DNA of 64,000 bases, taken from the NCBI GenBank assembly GCA_035079385.1, contig JAVHKY010000052.1:5580001-5644000 (forward strand), in the 5' to 3' direction. Below are positions 1 to 10,913 of the stretch, one piece after another; position 1 is the first letter of the stretch; each line of letters opens with the position of its first letter. The notes below the pieces were generated by a model, which was not told the DNA's origin, made no database searches, and saw only the letters and a program-made list of their open reading frames with translations. The position numbers and the translations under genes were made by a program. The DNA comes from Aspidiotus rigidus. Taxonomy: Eukaryota > Arthropoda > Insecta > Hemiptera > Diaspididae.

Positions 1-1136
1 TAATGGCTCGTACCTTTGAGGATTCAATCTTATTTATTCATGTTTTGACGTCATAGAACCGTCAGCCCCGCGGATAAAATAGTGAACTATTTGGACAAAC
101 AAAAAATCCCATATGATTTGCTTGTACTGAAAATTAATTCATTTTCCTGTATCTCCAAATATATCCCTCGAACCGTTGATTTTAACAACACTAGACTAAC
201 CGAACTCAGTTTTCTTTGTCGTTTCAGAGGCAATCTACGTATGTTTGTCCTTACAGTAATATTTCCAAACACTTGCGCCACTATCGATCTACAAAGTGAT
301 AATCGCCCATGATCTACTATTGCAAGTCCTAAGACGTAAAAACCCATGCGAAACCTGTTTACGCTCCTCCAACTCTGCCGTACAAAGTTGAATTGACGTA
401 TATGCGAAAACAACGATCACGGAAAAGTATCAAAAAGAATATAAAAATGTATTCGAAGGATATTAAGATCGCATAAGTTGCTCACTCATAGCAATTTTCA
501 ATGCAGAATTCAATGATTATAATAATTTTCTTCAATAAGTGCTCAATCTTCAGATACGGTTCATTTTTCACCTGGCGATGCATATACATCCAAAAAAGGG
601 ACGTATATGCACTGATATGCAATCGACTGTGATAGTAGTGGTGTGTGAATACGAAGCTTCGTTACCAACACACATACAGCCCATTGATCCGAACGCCTTG
701 TTTCGGTGATCGTTGTTTTCGCATATACGTCAATTTAACTTTGTACGGCAGAACTAAACGCGCGTACAAACGATGGTTTTCGCTCAGTTAACTTTTCGCT
801 CCTAAAATTGCACGAGAAAAAGCGTTCTTTCGTAACCTGTATTCCAAAGAATAAATTCAACTATGCATCCAGTTCCTGAGTCAAAGGATTACCGATACAA
901 GTATTCGTTCTTTCAATATTTCTCATTGTTAGATATACATTACAACACCATACGTCTCAATTTTCCTCACTGACATCTATCACTGCTGCATTCTCGCACC
1001 AACTGCTTGAAGTTTCTGTTTGATTGCTTGTCGATGAGGGAACAAATGATTTTACTCTACTTTGTCACAAGGCCTTCATGAAATATTACTTAAAATCATG
1101 CCAATCTCACATAATAATTACATGGTCGTTTCTCAC
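1..1136. other. Intron 2 of the CK2-beta gene, or its start, with one MITE
   Basis: Exon 2 of the CK2-beta gene ends at 1137 with a GTGAG donor, so on the minus strand this stretch is the beginning of its second intron, which continues past the left edge. The only structure recognised is the transposon at 375-751. The next expected exon, which in this family begins with an acidic stretch, was not found on either strand. Confidence 0.6.
375..751. mobile_element. MITE with CTGCCGTACAAAGTTG ends and 4-bp target duplication, copy 1
   Basis: The terminal inverted repeats of about 45 bp begin CTGCCGTACAAAGTTG. The element is flanked by AACT on both sides (371-374 and 752-755). Three other copies in the window, at 25818-26458, 25935-26311 and 40995-41562, have the same ends and each has its own 4-bp duplication, so 4 bp is the family rule. 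Non-TTAA 4-bp duplications are known for Sola- and Chapaev-type transposons; the assignment is inference. It carries no transposase. Confidence 0.85.
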
Positions 1137-1415
1137 CTGGTTCTAAATCGAGTATCATATCCAAAGCCTGCCTGTAATGAGGAACTTGTTCATTGAGACC
1201 CGTTAAATTAAATTTATCTTGTATGTACTCTTCCTCTACCTGTAACGAATGACAAAAATTCAAAGACACGAATTTATCGGTCGTTAAGATTCAATTATCG
1301 CACAGAGAATATGTGAGTTCTCGATAATTTGTTTTGGACTTACTTCACAAAAAAATTCGTTTCCCCGTAATCCGCAGAACCATGATATCCACGATACTTC
1401 TTCAGAACTACTCAT
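1137..1415 (-). CDS. CSNK2B: Casein kinase 2 regulatory (beta) subunit, first two coding exons, partial
   Basis: The beta subunit dimerises through a zinc ribbon and scaffolds the CK2 Ser/Thr kinase tetramer. Exon 1 (1344-1415) starts at ATG and encodes 24 residues beginning [19 protein letters not shown]. It ends in a GTAAGT donor in phase 0. Exon 2 (1137-1239) follows an ACAG acceptor and encodes 34 residues, including [20 protein letters not shown] and ending LDLEP plus one base, then GTGAG. These are nearly invariant CK2-beta segments from yeast to man. The first intron is 104 bp. The acidic loop, zinc ribbon and C terminus lie beyond the left edge. The reading is direct; the identity is from family knowledge and is secure. 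Confidence 0.95.
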
Positions 1416-2355
1416 TTTTCTGACATACAAAAGAAGAAAATTCAACTGCGAAGAAGAAATGCGTTTTCAGGAAAATTCTATTGTTATACGAGCAACGATC
1501 AGCAATCATCCAAAACAGAGTTTTGGCACAATTGATTTAAAAGTAACATAACTTGTACAGAGAAACATACTTATACAGAACTAGTTTACATCATTCTATA
1601 AGACTGTGGCATACAAATGTAGGTGGTGGACCCATTTTTCATATTATAATGAAGAAAACATCAGATTCATCGACGATGAATTTCACGAACTAAACCTAAT
1701 GATTTAAATCCATGAAATAAATTCATATATCCCAGTAATGATGTAACATGTAAATATTTTACTAGTTGAATGAAATCAAAACTTCGTTCGGAAAAGAATA
1801 GATACGACGAAGGATATCCATTAGTGTGTTTACCTCACTGGCATTTGGCTCATACTTCTAAGACTTATATCAACCACTTCAGATGAAATACGAGTAAAAC
1901 ACATCCACCGCTCGACTTCTTCGACTGAGTAGTATAAAATTTATCAAAAATCAACATGAGCCTTTGGGATGAGCAGTTTTGATGTAGGCCTTTTTACAAG
2001 AGATTGACAATTTGATGTCTCAAACTGACTACCTTCTTTACGGAATATTTATCACCATTACTGAGTCGGATTGAATAGTGTGCTTCAAATTATCTGGAGT
2101 GAGAGTAAAAATAGTTTGATGTAGGGTAACTCTACCGATAACTCACCTCTTCAAAAAGTAAAGAACCACGCTAACTGAATTCAATGGAAAACGAAAAAAC
2201 TTAAGAAGTTGAAGTTCTTAATTTTCAAAACAGTACAAGTGTAGTGTACTTTGCTACTTTCATCAACACACCAACACAAAGTATAGTTAATGGTCTGAGG
2301 TCTCTGTGGTCATTATTATTTTTTTTTCTTTGCATTCTGCGTTGATGGTTGATGC
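1416..2355. other. Region upstream of CK2-beta
   Basis: This is AT-rich sequence before the CK2-beta start codon, presumably 5' UTR and promoter on the minus strand. No ORF of note, clear repeat or initiator was recognised. Confidence 0.5.
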
Positions 2356-3301
2356 ATGGCCGTCTCTATGCTCTGTCCGCAAATAGAATGGGTCGCGTAA
2401 ACAAACCCGCGAACCGCTTCCTCGCATCGTAATCAATTTTTTTTGCATGAAAGCGGGTCGCGGGTTTGTTGACGTGACCCATTCTATTTGCGGACAGAGT
2501 ATAGTTACAGGCCGGAATATTCGAAACTCGACAACATTGGACGGGGCCGATATTTGTACAGTCTCTTATGGGAGAACATCAACAATACTATTTGACACGA
2601 ATACGGTGAAGTTTTTGAAAAAAGTGAAGAGAATGTGATTTGAAGAGCCAACGATTCTCGATTTTTTGAGCTAGGTCTCGTTAGGATTGATCAACTACGA
2701 AGCGAGTTATTTACGTTTAAAAAAAAAAGGCAGACAGAGGGCGAAGCGCGGTACATGTACTGCACTTCGCCCTCTGTCTGACTTTTTTTTTTAAAACTTG
2801 AATAACTTGCTTTGTAGTTGATCAATTTTAACGAGATCTAGCTTAAAAAATCGAGAATCGTTTACTCTTTCGATGTACTTATAAACTTTTTCCCTTCGGA
2901 ATTGAATACTATTCGCAAATCAACGATTAACATGTTTTTCCAAAATTTTGCATAAGAGCGTGTATAAAACTCGGGCCCGTATTTTTCGTCACCGCGACGT
3001 TGCCAGCTCTAATATTCCGGCCTGTAACTAGAGACGGCCATGCCGTTCGCCCTCTGTCTGCCTTTTTTTTTTTAAACGTAAATAACTCGCTTTGTAGTTG
3101 ATCAATCCTAACGAGACCTAGCTCAAAAAATCGAGAATCGTTGGCTCTTCAAATCACATTCTCTTCACTTTTTTCAAAAACTTCACCGTATTCGTGTCAA
3201 ATAGTATTGTTGATGTTCTCCCATAAGAGACTGTACAAATATCGGCCCCGTCCAATGTTGTCGAGTTTCGAATATTCCGGCCTGTAACTAGAGACGGCCA
3301 T
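2356..3301. mobile_element. Composite foldback element with ATGGCCGTCTC ends
   Basis: The outer ends are ATGGCCGTCTCTA and its complement. The left arm (about 2511-2740) is repeated almost perfectly in inverse orientation at 3045-3301, and a more diverged inverse arm lies at 2795-3036. A short hairpin around 2730-2795 (GGCAGACAGAGGGCGAA and its complement) joins the arms. The left end is split by a TA-flanked MITE at 2369-2501. A simpler relative at 62780-63155 has a 9-bp target duplication. The 63-residue ORF starting at 2447 is inside the repeat and is not taken as a gene. Confidence 0.75.
2369..2501. mobile_element. Short palindromic MITE, TA target (Tc1/mariner-like)
   Basis: An almost complete palindrome of about 133 bp with CTCTGTCCGCAAATAG ends, flanked by TA on each side (2367-2368 and 2502-2503). 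It interrupts the CTCTA/GTTACAGG terminal repeat of the surrounding element, which gives the insertion order. A second copy at about 26727-27310 has been split by another transposon. Confidence 0.8.
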
Positions 3302-3334
3302 TGCAAATGTAAATTAACTAAATTTCCATATATG

Positions 3335-3988
3335 TGTAAGACTGTACTGTGGTACAGCTCACGAAATACAACAATACTTCTGAGATTGCAGGGATAAACA
3401 CTGAATCAACAAAAAGTTCACAGTTCCGATTGTGTGCTAGCGACATCACATGTCGTAGCTTGGAAGATGATAACATCAACCATCCTACTACCTAATATAC
3501 CTACGCCTGCCAAACCTCTCTGCGAGTAGCGCAGTTACCGAGATTGCGGCTTGACGGAATCTTACATCCCCCCATTTCGGGAAGGGAGTCATCGACTACC
3601 AAGATCTGGCTGGATCCCCTGAAAACCGGCGGGTAAAAAGTTTTCCCTTAAAACCAGCGGGCGCCTCTTATCACTGGCCGGTCAATTTGCCTCTTATAAC
3701 CAGCAGGGCATTAATACGTGCTCGATGTTCCGTTATTCTTTGAAACTGCTTTTTGTTGATTTGTAAGACTGTACTGTGGTACAGCTCACGAAATACAACA
3801 ATACTTCTGAGATTGCAGTGATAAACACTGAATCAACAAAAAGTTCACAGTTCCGATTGTGTGCTAGCGACATGTCGTAGCTTGGAAGATGATAACATCA
3901 ACCGTCCTACTACCTAATATACCTACGCCTGCCAAACCTCTCTGCGAGTAGCGCAGTTACCGAGATTGCGGCTTGACGGAATTTTACA
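3335..3988. mobile_element. Terminal-repeat retrotransposon in miniature (TRIM)
   Basis: Two direct repeats, 3335-3566 (232 bp) and 3762-3988 (227 bp), both begin TGTAAGACTG and end in TTACA. They are almost identical apart from a 5-bp gap. The whole 654-bp unit is flanked by TATG on both sides (3331-3334 and 3989-3992). TG...CA ends with a short duplication are the hallmark of an LTR element. The 195-bp interior has no ORF and no obvious primer-binding site or polypurine tract, so the element could move only with proteins supplied in trans. Confidence 0.85.
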
Positions 3989-4077
3989 TATGTTACCACA
4001 AAATCGGTCCATTCACCATTGTGATTAAATCACAGTATTTAAAAAACTGACGTATGTTAGCAATTGAAGCTATAGGG

Positions 4078-4280
4078 CTTTTCCATCTCGGCGCATTGCA
4101 TACTTATTCTCCTACGTGTTATCGAAATAGTAGTATTTCTAAAATTGCTCTTATGGGTGTTGCTGGATTGCATACTCATTTTCATTGTGGAGTTGTTTGT
4201 TATAAGAATAATGTTAGAAATACTACCATTTTAATAACACGTAGGAGAATAAGTATACAATGTGACAACATGGAAAAGCA
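4078..4280. repeat. Foldback repeat with AGGAGAATAAGTAT arms
   Basis: The left arm 4078-4125 (GGCTTTTCCAT... CTCCTACGTGTTAT) is complementary to the right arm 4233-4280. An isolated arm recurs at about 38496-38546. Boundaries and target duplication were not resolved. The 80-residue ORF across it is a by-product of the repeat. Confidence 0.65.
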
Positions 4281-4440
4281 CTATACAAATATCTAAATTC
4301 TACAAAGAACTTCTAGATTGTGGATAGAGACCTCTAATACATGAGGAACATTTTGTTTTTGAATATCTGTATGTGATCAAATTGTTCCCTGTGTATAAGG
4401 CTTTCACACTATTGCGGATAGTATAGCGTTTGCTTGATTC

Positions 4441-4897
4441 CACGGTACATTATAGAGGTATTGACACAACGAAAAATTTCTGTCGCACGAATTGTGTTAA
4501 TTCATACGGAATTCCGCTACGCTCGCAGCGATCGTTTGAATACCTTCCACGCCCCACCTGTGTTGGAACCTTACCGGTGGTACCCCAATATTGACAAAAT
4601 TTTCGAGGGTTGTAAAAGATGAAGAAATTCACCTAAGAAAATAGATTTTTTTTTAAATAAGTAGAGCATGGTGAGTTGTCTATTCGAACCCGGTTTCAGA
4701 TTTTTAGGTTAATACCTGATTCCTCTACGAATTTTTAAAAATTGATGAATTTACATTACCTAGTATTCATGTAGTTTTCATGCTTAGTAATACCTTGCAA
4801 CGCTCCTAGCGTAGATTATATCAACTGACACAACTCAGGCAACAGTAACAAACACGGCTAATATACGTTCGTGTCAATACCTCTATAATGTACCGTG
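4441..4897. mobile_element. MITE, CACGGTACATTATAG ends, 8-bp duplication
   Basis: The terminal inverted repeat is about 31 bp and begins CACGGTACATTATAGAGG. It is flanked by CTTGATTC at 4433-4440 and 4898-4905. A second copy at 40253-40689 is flanked by a different 8-mer, CTCCTGAT. Eight-base duplications point to hAT or P superfamilies; CA-starting ends would also suit P. It is non-coding. Confidence 0.88.
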
Positions 4898-4905
4898 CTT
4901 GATTC

Positions 4906-5241
4906 CTTAACTCGCAAAATGTAATAAACAAAACTTTTGGTTTCTCAATTTTGGTATTGTCCCTCTCATTTCATTGATATACAAATTAGGCTATTTGAAT
5001 ACTCAAGAGAAGCAAATATCACGATATTTCTCAATACAATTAATTTAAGAATTGAAAAATCGAAACAAAGATTTATTTATTTTATAACGTTCAGCGAGAT
5101 GAAGAATCAGGCAAATGCTATAATATCTGCAATATTGCAAAAGCCCTGTTCTTATGGAATTAGAGCACCATTCTCTATGTGTCCTAATGGAATATGGAAA
5201 TCAATATCATGATTAGCTCAATAATTGTAATATTCAGGGGA
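4906..5241. other. Unassigned AT-rich spacer
   Basis: An open frame of 91 codons (4937-5212) is present, but it has no recognisable domain and biased AT-rich composition. No repeat or regulatory signal was recognised. Confidence 0.4.
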
Positions 5242-5376
5242 AATATTGATTACAAATATGGGTACTTTGACTGACTATTGCTCACAGTTATCAATAGACC
5301 GATTCCATGGTGACGTCACAGTGTTGATAACATTGAGTGATAGTGAGCCAAAGTACCCATATTTGTAATCAATATT
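5242..5376. repeat. Hairpin with perfect 28-bp arms
   Basis: Positions 5242-5269 (starting AATATTGATTACAAATATGG) are the exact reverse complement of 5349-5376, with a 79-bp loop that contains TGACGTCA. It is probably a small MITE. Weaker complementarity extends outward to about 5215 and 5400. Confidence 0.7.
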
Positions 5377-5565
5377 ACGATTATTGGGCCAATCATGATA
5401 TCAATTTCCATAAGAATACACAGAGAACGATTCGATCATTACTCAAAAACAAGATGTTCCTAACTCATTAGAGATCTCTATCAGATCTAGAAGTTCTGTG
5501 GAATTCAAATATGTAGCTTTTATTGCTAATGTACTTCTTGTTCTTGAATACTAGTGAAATCATAT

Positions 5566-6560
5566 TCACAATCAATTTTTGATCATCCTATTTCCTACTT
5601 TTTTATTTGTAATTATTCATTTCATATTCCCATGGCGTTGTAATACATTCCCTTTCATTTGTATTTAATTTCATTCATATTGTTGGAACCGTCTTTTCAA
5701 GAATTCACATCGCATCTTTTTGATTCTATTTGTAAAAGCTAACACTCAACAATTAAAAAACAATAACCTGAAGTAACCACTGTTGAGAACAAACAACGCT
5801 CATATTACACCCTTCCAACATTTCGTCATGAAATAAGAATAATAAGTAACACAAATTGTAACATCACGTAGAATTGAAATCCTTGATTAATTAATACTAC
5901 CCACAAAGTCAGATTGTCTTTTATCGGGACTCATAATGAGTGAGTGAGGTGCAAGTAGAGCACTAGTATTGAAAAAGGGTTTTTCAATTGTACAAATCTA
6001 CTTCATTAGCTGCTTTTACAAGAGTACTTTCGGGTGTTATACCATCATCAGTTGTCTCGCAACTGGAGAACAAGGCATTAACCATAGGTTTTTATAGTAT
6101 ACCACTGTGGTCTTATTGGCTATAACAATGCTGTGTTGTGGTTGGTTCACTTCTTGGAAACTTATTCTTACAATAATATGACATCGTATTCTTATTGGCT
6201 AAAACATACTGCTTTGTGATTGGTTCAATCTATTGTTCTGATGCTGCGTTTATTGGCTACCTGGATTCCTGACGTCTCATTGGTTGGTTCCGTTCTTCTT
6301 CTCTCGTCCAATCACCAGGCCGAATAATTTTTCGCTGTCAAATGTGAATACATTGTTCAAGAGGCAGGCTTTCTTCCTCTTGGCTTTTGCAATCTTCATT
6401 TGTTCCCAGAGTTTTCATGTAATTATCATATTTGTACTACCGTACCTTTGTAGTCAACTTCAAAGTAAGTATAAATTGAAATTCAAAATTGAATTGCGGA
6501 TCACAAAGCCAGGATACCGCATTTGCAATCCATGATGAACTTTCAAGTCATTCTGTTCCC
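5566..6560. repeat. Dispersed repeat R/S, copy 1, split by an insertion
   Basis: The R part (5566-5905) and S part (about 6397-6560) are contiguous in the other two copies (9996-10545 and 12344-12925). Here they are separated by about 490 bp inserted between CACAAA and CTTCATTTG. The shared sequence is AT-rich and non-coding and includes TTGATTAATTAATACTACC and CTTTGTAGTCAACTTCAAAG. No terminal repeats were found and the class is unknown. Confidence 0.75.
5906..6396. mobile_element. Insertion with Penelope-like end and a CCAAT-box cluster
   Basis: The segment interrupts repeat R/S copy 1. On the minus strand, 6024-6070 reads CTGATGATGG ... CCGAAAGTAC next to a small stem (CAGTTG/CAACTG), which resembles the hammerhead motif carried by Penelope-like retroelement ends. 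A related but degraded block lies at 16030-16225. Between 6115 and 6312 there are six CCAAT cores, five of them as ATTGG. The identification as a Penelope-type end is inference. Confidence 0.4.
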
Positions 6561-6942
6561 TTCGTTTTTACAGACTTTTGATACAGAATACAACACCTAC
6601 ATTGCGAAATATTGATTTAGATAACATTTGGCTTCTAACTCAAGCGTAAGAACCGGTACTAGAAACTAGTTGAAAGAATAAAATTTCGATAATTATTCAA
6701 CCAAACTGTTCACACCTCATACTTTCCACTTAGGTATTCACATTCTATTGAATACAACTACAAACTCCGATCGGAGACTAGAATCATTGTAATTAGATAG
6801 CAATTTTTTTATCAGGATACTCAACGATCATTCATTTTATATTTTGCTCTACCTACCGCTGCACCATTCACATTGTTTACACCAATCTCAAGGATTCATA
6901 CTTCATGGCTCTCATTCTTTTCCATCCCAATTAAGACGTTTA

Positions 6943-7310
6943 AGCCTCGTACACACAAGGAAAAAAAAAAAGGAGAATGCGATAGGGGAATATGCGCGCG
7001 CACGCTCATATTCTCCTGTGATACAAAAATCCAACCTCACGTGTGATGAGAGAAAAGTAGGAAAGACTAGTGTTACGCATGCTGCTATCTGCGTGGCTGT
7101 CTGTAAGCGTATGGCGATCACGTTGTTAGTAACGCACTCTTACCGGGCACACGCAACACTACTCACATTCCTCTTTGAATTCTCCCCAAAAAGTTGAACA
7201 TGTTCAACTTCGTTTTCACCTCATATTCTCACTGAGCGTTCCAATTACGCTCCGCCCACTGCATATTCCGCAACGTATTCTCCTCGAAAATCTATTGTGT
7301 GGATGAGGCT
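6943..7310. mobile_element. MITE with TTA target (PIF/Harbinger-like)
   Basis: The ends AGCCTCGTACACACAA and TTGTGTGGATGAGGCT are imperfect inverted repeats, flanked by TTA at 6940-6942 and 7311-7313. A 3-bp TTA duplication is typical of PIF/Harbinger elements. A perfect 20-bp palindrome, AAGTTGAACATGTTCAACTT, lies at 7191-7210. The 117-codon ORF here is not considered a gene. Confidence 0.65.
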
Positions 7311-7659
7311 TTAGTTCCATTTGTAGTAATCTGATAATTATTAAAATGAAATGAACTTGCAATTTGAATATATCAAATTTATTATAACACAAATCTTTTC
7401 AATTTGCGAACGTTGGATAATAAAGACGCTAGGTATAATTTTTCATGGTTCCTAGTCCTACATTAAGGACGGGCAAACACAATCAAAATGCAAATAAATT
7501 GCAATGACAACACGCACAGAGCCAAAGACTCCAGCCAATACAGCATACGGTAGACTTGACTGTGACGTCAGCGTCGTAACCGGGACGAAAGAAGAAGAAG
7601 AAGAAACAAGCTATGTCGCGGGTGACATAGTATCAGGGTCGGCCAGAATCGGATTATAA

Positions 7660-8345
7660 TATTAATTTCTCGTTATTTCAGTCAAGAGAGACTCGTCAAA
7701 AATCCAATAAATTTTTCTGGTCGTTTCACTAAAACGCAAAATTGAAATACTTCTGCTATAGAGTTAATACTTTTTGCTTTTCCACTATTTGCTTTGCTTT
7801 TCACTTCCAAAAAAGTCACTGCTTTTTGCTTCAAACTTTTTGCTTTTCAGTTAATTTCCATCTCAGATATCCTAATAACTTCTTAGCCTCGAAAAATCTA
7901 GTTGTTAATATTTTGAAGTTTTACAATTTGAAAATACTTCCAAGTCCATAGTTGAGAATATTTCAAAGTGCAACAGTTGAAAATGTTTCCAAGTCCAAGA
8001 ATTGAAAATGAAAAACTTTATTACAATTCCAAGAAGTATGAAAATATTTCAAAGTCCAACAATTGGAGAATAGTTCCAAGTCCAACAGTTTAAAATATTT
8101 TCAAGTCCAAGAAGTACAAAAAGTCCCGCGGCTCCATTCTTACTCGCCTCTTACTCCGAGTATGGCAGTAAACCGACGTGTTATCGCATCTCGTTTACAT
8201 AAACTTGCGGATCAAACGACAGAATGAGACAATCAAAACACAATAACTCATTAAAAATACCCACACCTTACTGCGTCGTGGACAGGCCGTGACGCGTGCG
8301 TCTGAACTTACCCCAAGAAAGAAAGAAAGAAAGAAAGAAAGAAAC
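7660..8345. repeat. Minisatellite-bearing repeat, left copy, and a GAAA tract
   Basis: From about 7900 to 8125 a roughly 30-bp unit built on 'tccaagtccaa.aattgaaaat' recurs with variation. It is preceded by TTTGCTTTT-rich sequence and followed by a stretch around 8270 beginning CTTACTGCGTCGTGGACAGG. The same blocks occur in inverse orientation at about 60830-61580. A (GAAA)n microsatellite occupies about 8318-8345. Confidence 0.7.
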
Positions 8346-8369
8346 AAGCACCCCACTATCACAAACTTC

Positions 8370-8545
8370 ATTTGTCTACTCCAATTCCAACAATGTAATT
8401 ATCATACTACCTTTGTAGTCAACTTCAAAGTACTTAGAAATAAGTGGATATAAAATGAATCGCGGATCACGAAGCTGGGATACCGCATTCGCGATTCATG
8501 ATCAACTTTTAAGTCATTTTGTCCCCTACGTTTATATTCGCGCAA
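8370..8545. repeat. Dispersed repeat, S part only
   Basis: This matches the S part of the R/S repeat (CTTTGTAGTCAACTTCAAAG, then a block ending ATTCATGATCAAC) without the R part. The flanking sequence to about 9415 holds no recognised gene. Confidence 0.6.
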
Positions 8546-9415
8546 TTATTCATTTCAGTTTCCTGTGTGTCCGCGGGAAAGTTTGTGCTCCTCAGTTCAC
8601 ATTTAAGTAATCATATTTTATTGAATACACTAACCAACCTCCACTCGAGTACAAACTCATTTCGTGAAAGAAACGAACGCCCAACAACTAGGTAATTGAT
8701 AGAAGAAAGTTTGTGAATTACGTTCAGTTTTCGTCTATCTATCTGTACCTAGGTATCTGTCTTATAAGCGTATTCGCATGAGGACACAACTGTAGGTGCG
8801 CTAGAGTCGTGCCCGAAAAGGGGATTCGGCAAAAATTGCCATAAACCTATATAAAACTAAAACAGGCTGTATCTTTGTCAATATTGAAAAATACAAAAAA
8901 GTGGTAAGAGCATTTTTTTATTATTATTTTCATTCATAGAATAACCAAAAAGAAGAAAAAATTAAGATTTCAACAATTTTCTGTAACATCCCCTTTTTAG
9001 GCAGCTTCCAAAAATGGCCACCACAGTTTTCATGGAGAGCGCCTACTTTGTGTCCTCATGCGAATACAGTGTATCAAACCAATACCACCTAAAGAGAAAG
9101 CCTGGACAGTGAACGTGAAAACAACGATGACGTCACGCTCCGTAGTCCATTCTTGTACATTGCGTATATGGAGAAAACACATCTTTTTTACTTCATTTAA
9201 AGATAACTCGATAAATACTAATTTTAACAAAAAATCACAATTGACAAAATATGTTCTCCATAAAATTTTCTTTCTAGCCGTCAAACTGTCATAATTTTAG
9301 CATTAACGTACGCGTCTTATTTTCTTTATTACCAAAAATGCGCCTAGAAACGGAAATTGTATGAAATTTGCGTTTCTCGAATCTTCTGAATACTAGCGCA
9401 CCACTGCCCTAAATG
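8546..9415. other. Unassigned spacer
   Basis: Opposed ORFs of 78 and 84 codons overlap near 9030-9294 and neither resembles a known family. An inverted pair GCGTATTCGCATGAGGACAC (8769) and GTGTCCTCATGCGAATAC (9050) bounds 8769-9067, suggesting another small inverted-repeat element of about 300 bp. No other feature was seen. Confidence 0.45.
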
Positions 9416-9535
9416 GATCAAATGGAAACACTATCGGTATATCGATACTACCGATAGTTTTCCGGTAAACTACCGAATAGTGTCAGGAGGAAGACTATCG
9501 GACTATCGGTAGTTTCAAACTATTGGTTTTCACAA
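9416..9535. repeat. Cluster of ACTATCGGTA palindromes
   Basis: The core ACTATCGGTAG or its complement occurs repeatedly within about 120 bp, and one unit is centred on TATCGATA. In Drosophila TATCGATA is the DREF/BEAF-type site. Whether it is bound here is unknown, and an inverted-repeat transposon end is an equally good explanation. Confidence 0.5.
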
Positions 9536-9690
9536 AGAACTAAAGACACGAAACTACACAGCATACAGCTCACTCGACCATGACGTCAGTGTCTTAACTC
9601 AGACGAAAGAAGAAGATGAAACAAGCTACGCAGCGAGCTACGTAGTACTACGGTCGGCGTGGATTTGATCATTATTACAAAAATGTATTA

Positions 9691-9817
9691 TACACTATTC
9701 ACACTAAGAAAGGATGGAAGTATGTACCTCGAGAACAGAACGGTAGATAAAAATTACCTAGAGCGTTCCGTTCTCAAGGTACATATTTCTATCCTTTCTT
9801 AACGTGAACGGAGTATA
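9691..9817. mobile_element. Small palindromic MITE, TA-flanked, copy 1
   Basis: Arms of about 55 bp run from CACTATTCAC to GTGAACGGAG and form a near-complete hairpin between TA dinucleotides. A second copy lies at 41355-41477. Tc1/mariner-like by target site; non-coding. Confidence 0.75.
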
Positions 9818-9995
9818 TAGTATGTATGAAGAAGAAACATGTAGAACACGCTGGAAGAGGTTTGTGCACAGATCTCAGATGTCTTTGGCTATTACCTATT
9901 TTAAGCAATCATTCAGTCTTCAGTGTTAATTTGTAAAACCCAACTAGAAAGTAGGACCAAGTACAAATTAAAATTGAATTAAGGATTATAAAGCT

Positions 9996-10545
9996 AGGAT
10001 ATTGCATTCACAACCAAATTTTGATCATCCTATTTCCTACTTTTTTATTTGTAATTATTCATTTCATATTCCCATCGCGTTATAAGACATTCCCTTTCAT
10101 TTGTACCTATTCAATTTTATTCATATTGTGAGAACCGCCTTTTCAAGAATTCACATCACATCTTTTCAATTCTATTTGTAAAAGCTAACACTCAACAATT
10201 AATAAGCAATAACCTGAAGGAACCACTGTTGAGTACAAATAACGCTGATATTACACCCTTCCAACAACTGTCATTTTCGTCGTGAAATAATAATAATAAG
10301 TAACACAAATCGTAACATTACAAAGAATTGAAATCCTTGATTAATTAATACTACCACAAACTTCATTATTCTGCTCAAAACCCAAAGATGTAATTATATT
10401 ATACTACCTTTGTAGTCAACCTCAAAGTACTTAGAACTAAAAGTATAGGTAAAGTAAAATTCAAAATTGAATTGCGGACTACAAAGCCGGGATACCGTAT
10501 TTGCGATCTATGAGCGACTTTTAAATCATTCTGTTCCCTATGTTT
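9996..10545. repeat. Dispersed repeat R/S, copy 2
   Basis: An uninterrupted copy with R and S parts joined, closely matching 12344-12925. It is non-coding and its class is unknown. Confidence 0.75.
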
Positions 10546-10571
10546 TTATTGGGATATATTAAACAGCACAT

Positions 10572-10913
10572 TGGGATGATTGGTAGCGCTAGAATCGCCT
10601 TCCTCTCTCGCCGCACTCACTTGAATTTCTGGGTGACGATTTTACGTTCAATGTATTCGGCCATAAGAAACGAGATTTTCAATTAGTCGTAGATGACTCA
10701 ATACTTCACTATTAGAATTACTTCTTTTAGTTATCGATTCTCTTGAAGTCTTTAAACGATTTATAGGATATAATTTTTTGATATTACGAATTGTAATAAT
10801 TTAAATCGTATTAGAAAATTGCAAATTCCCCATCATGAAGCATGGTACGTTAAAATTATCCCCCACATGTTCGAGCACGGCTACCAACTTACGCAACTTG
10901 GGTTAACATCCCA
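10572..10913. mobile_element. MITE with TGGGATG...CATCCCA ends, copy 1
   Basis: This family has TGGGATGTTAACC-type ends and an interior beginning TGGTAGCGCTAGAATCG. Other copies are 17151-17502 and 45134-45667, with a right-end fragment at about 35103-35179. This copy has lost part of the left terminus. Confidence 0.75.

Noticed and set aside
8318..8345. GAAA tract, and the C15 run at 50661, as functional sites
   Set aside because: Ordinary simple-sequence tracts; no further structure.
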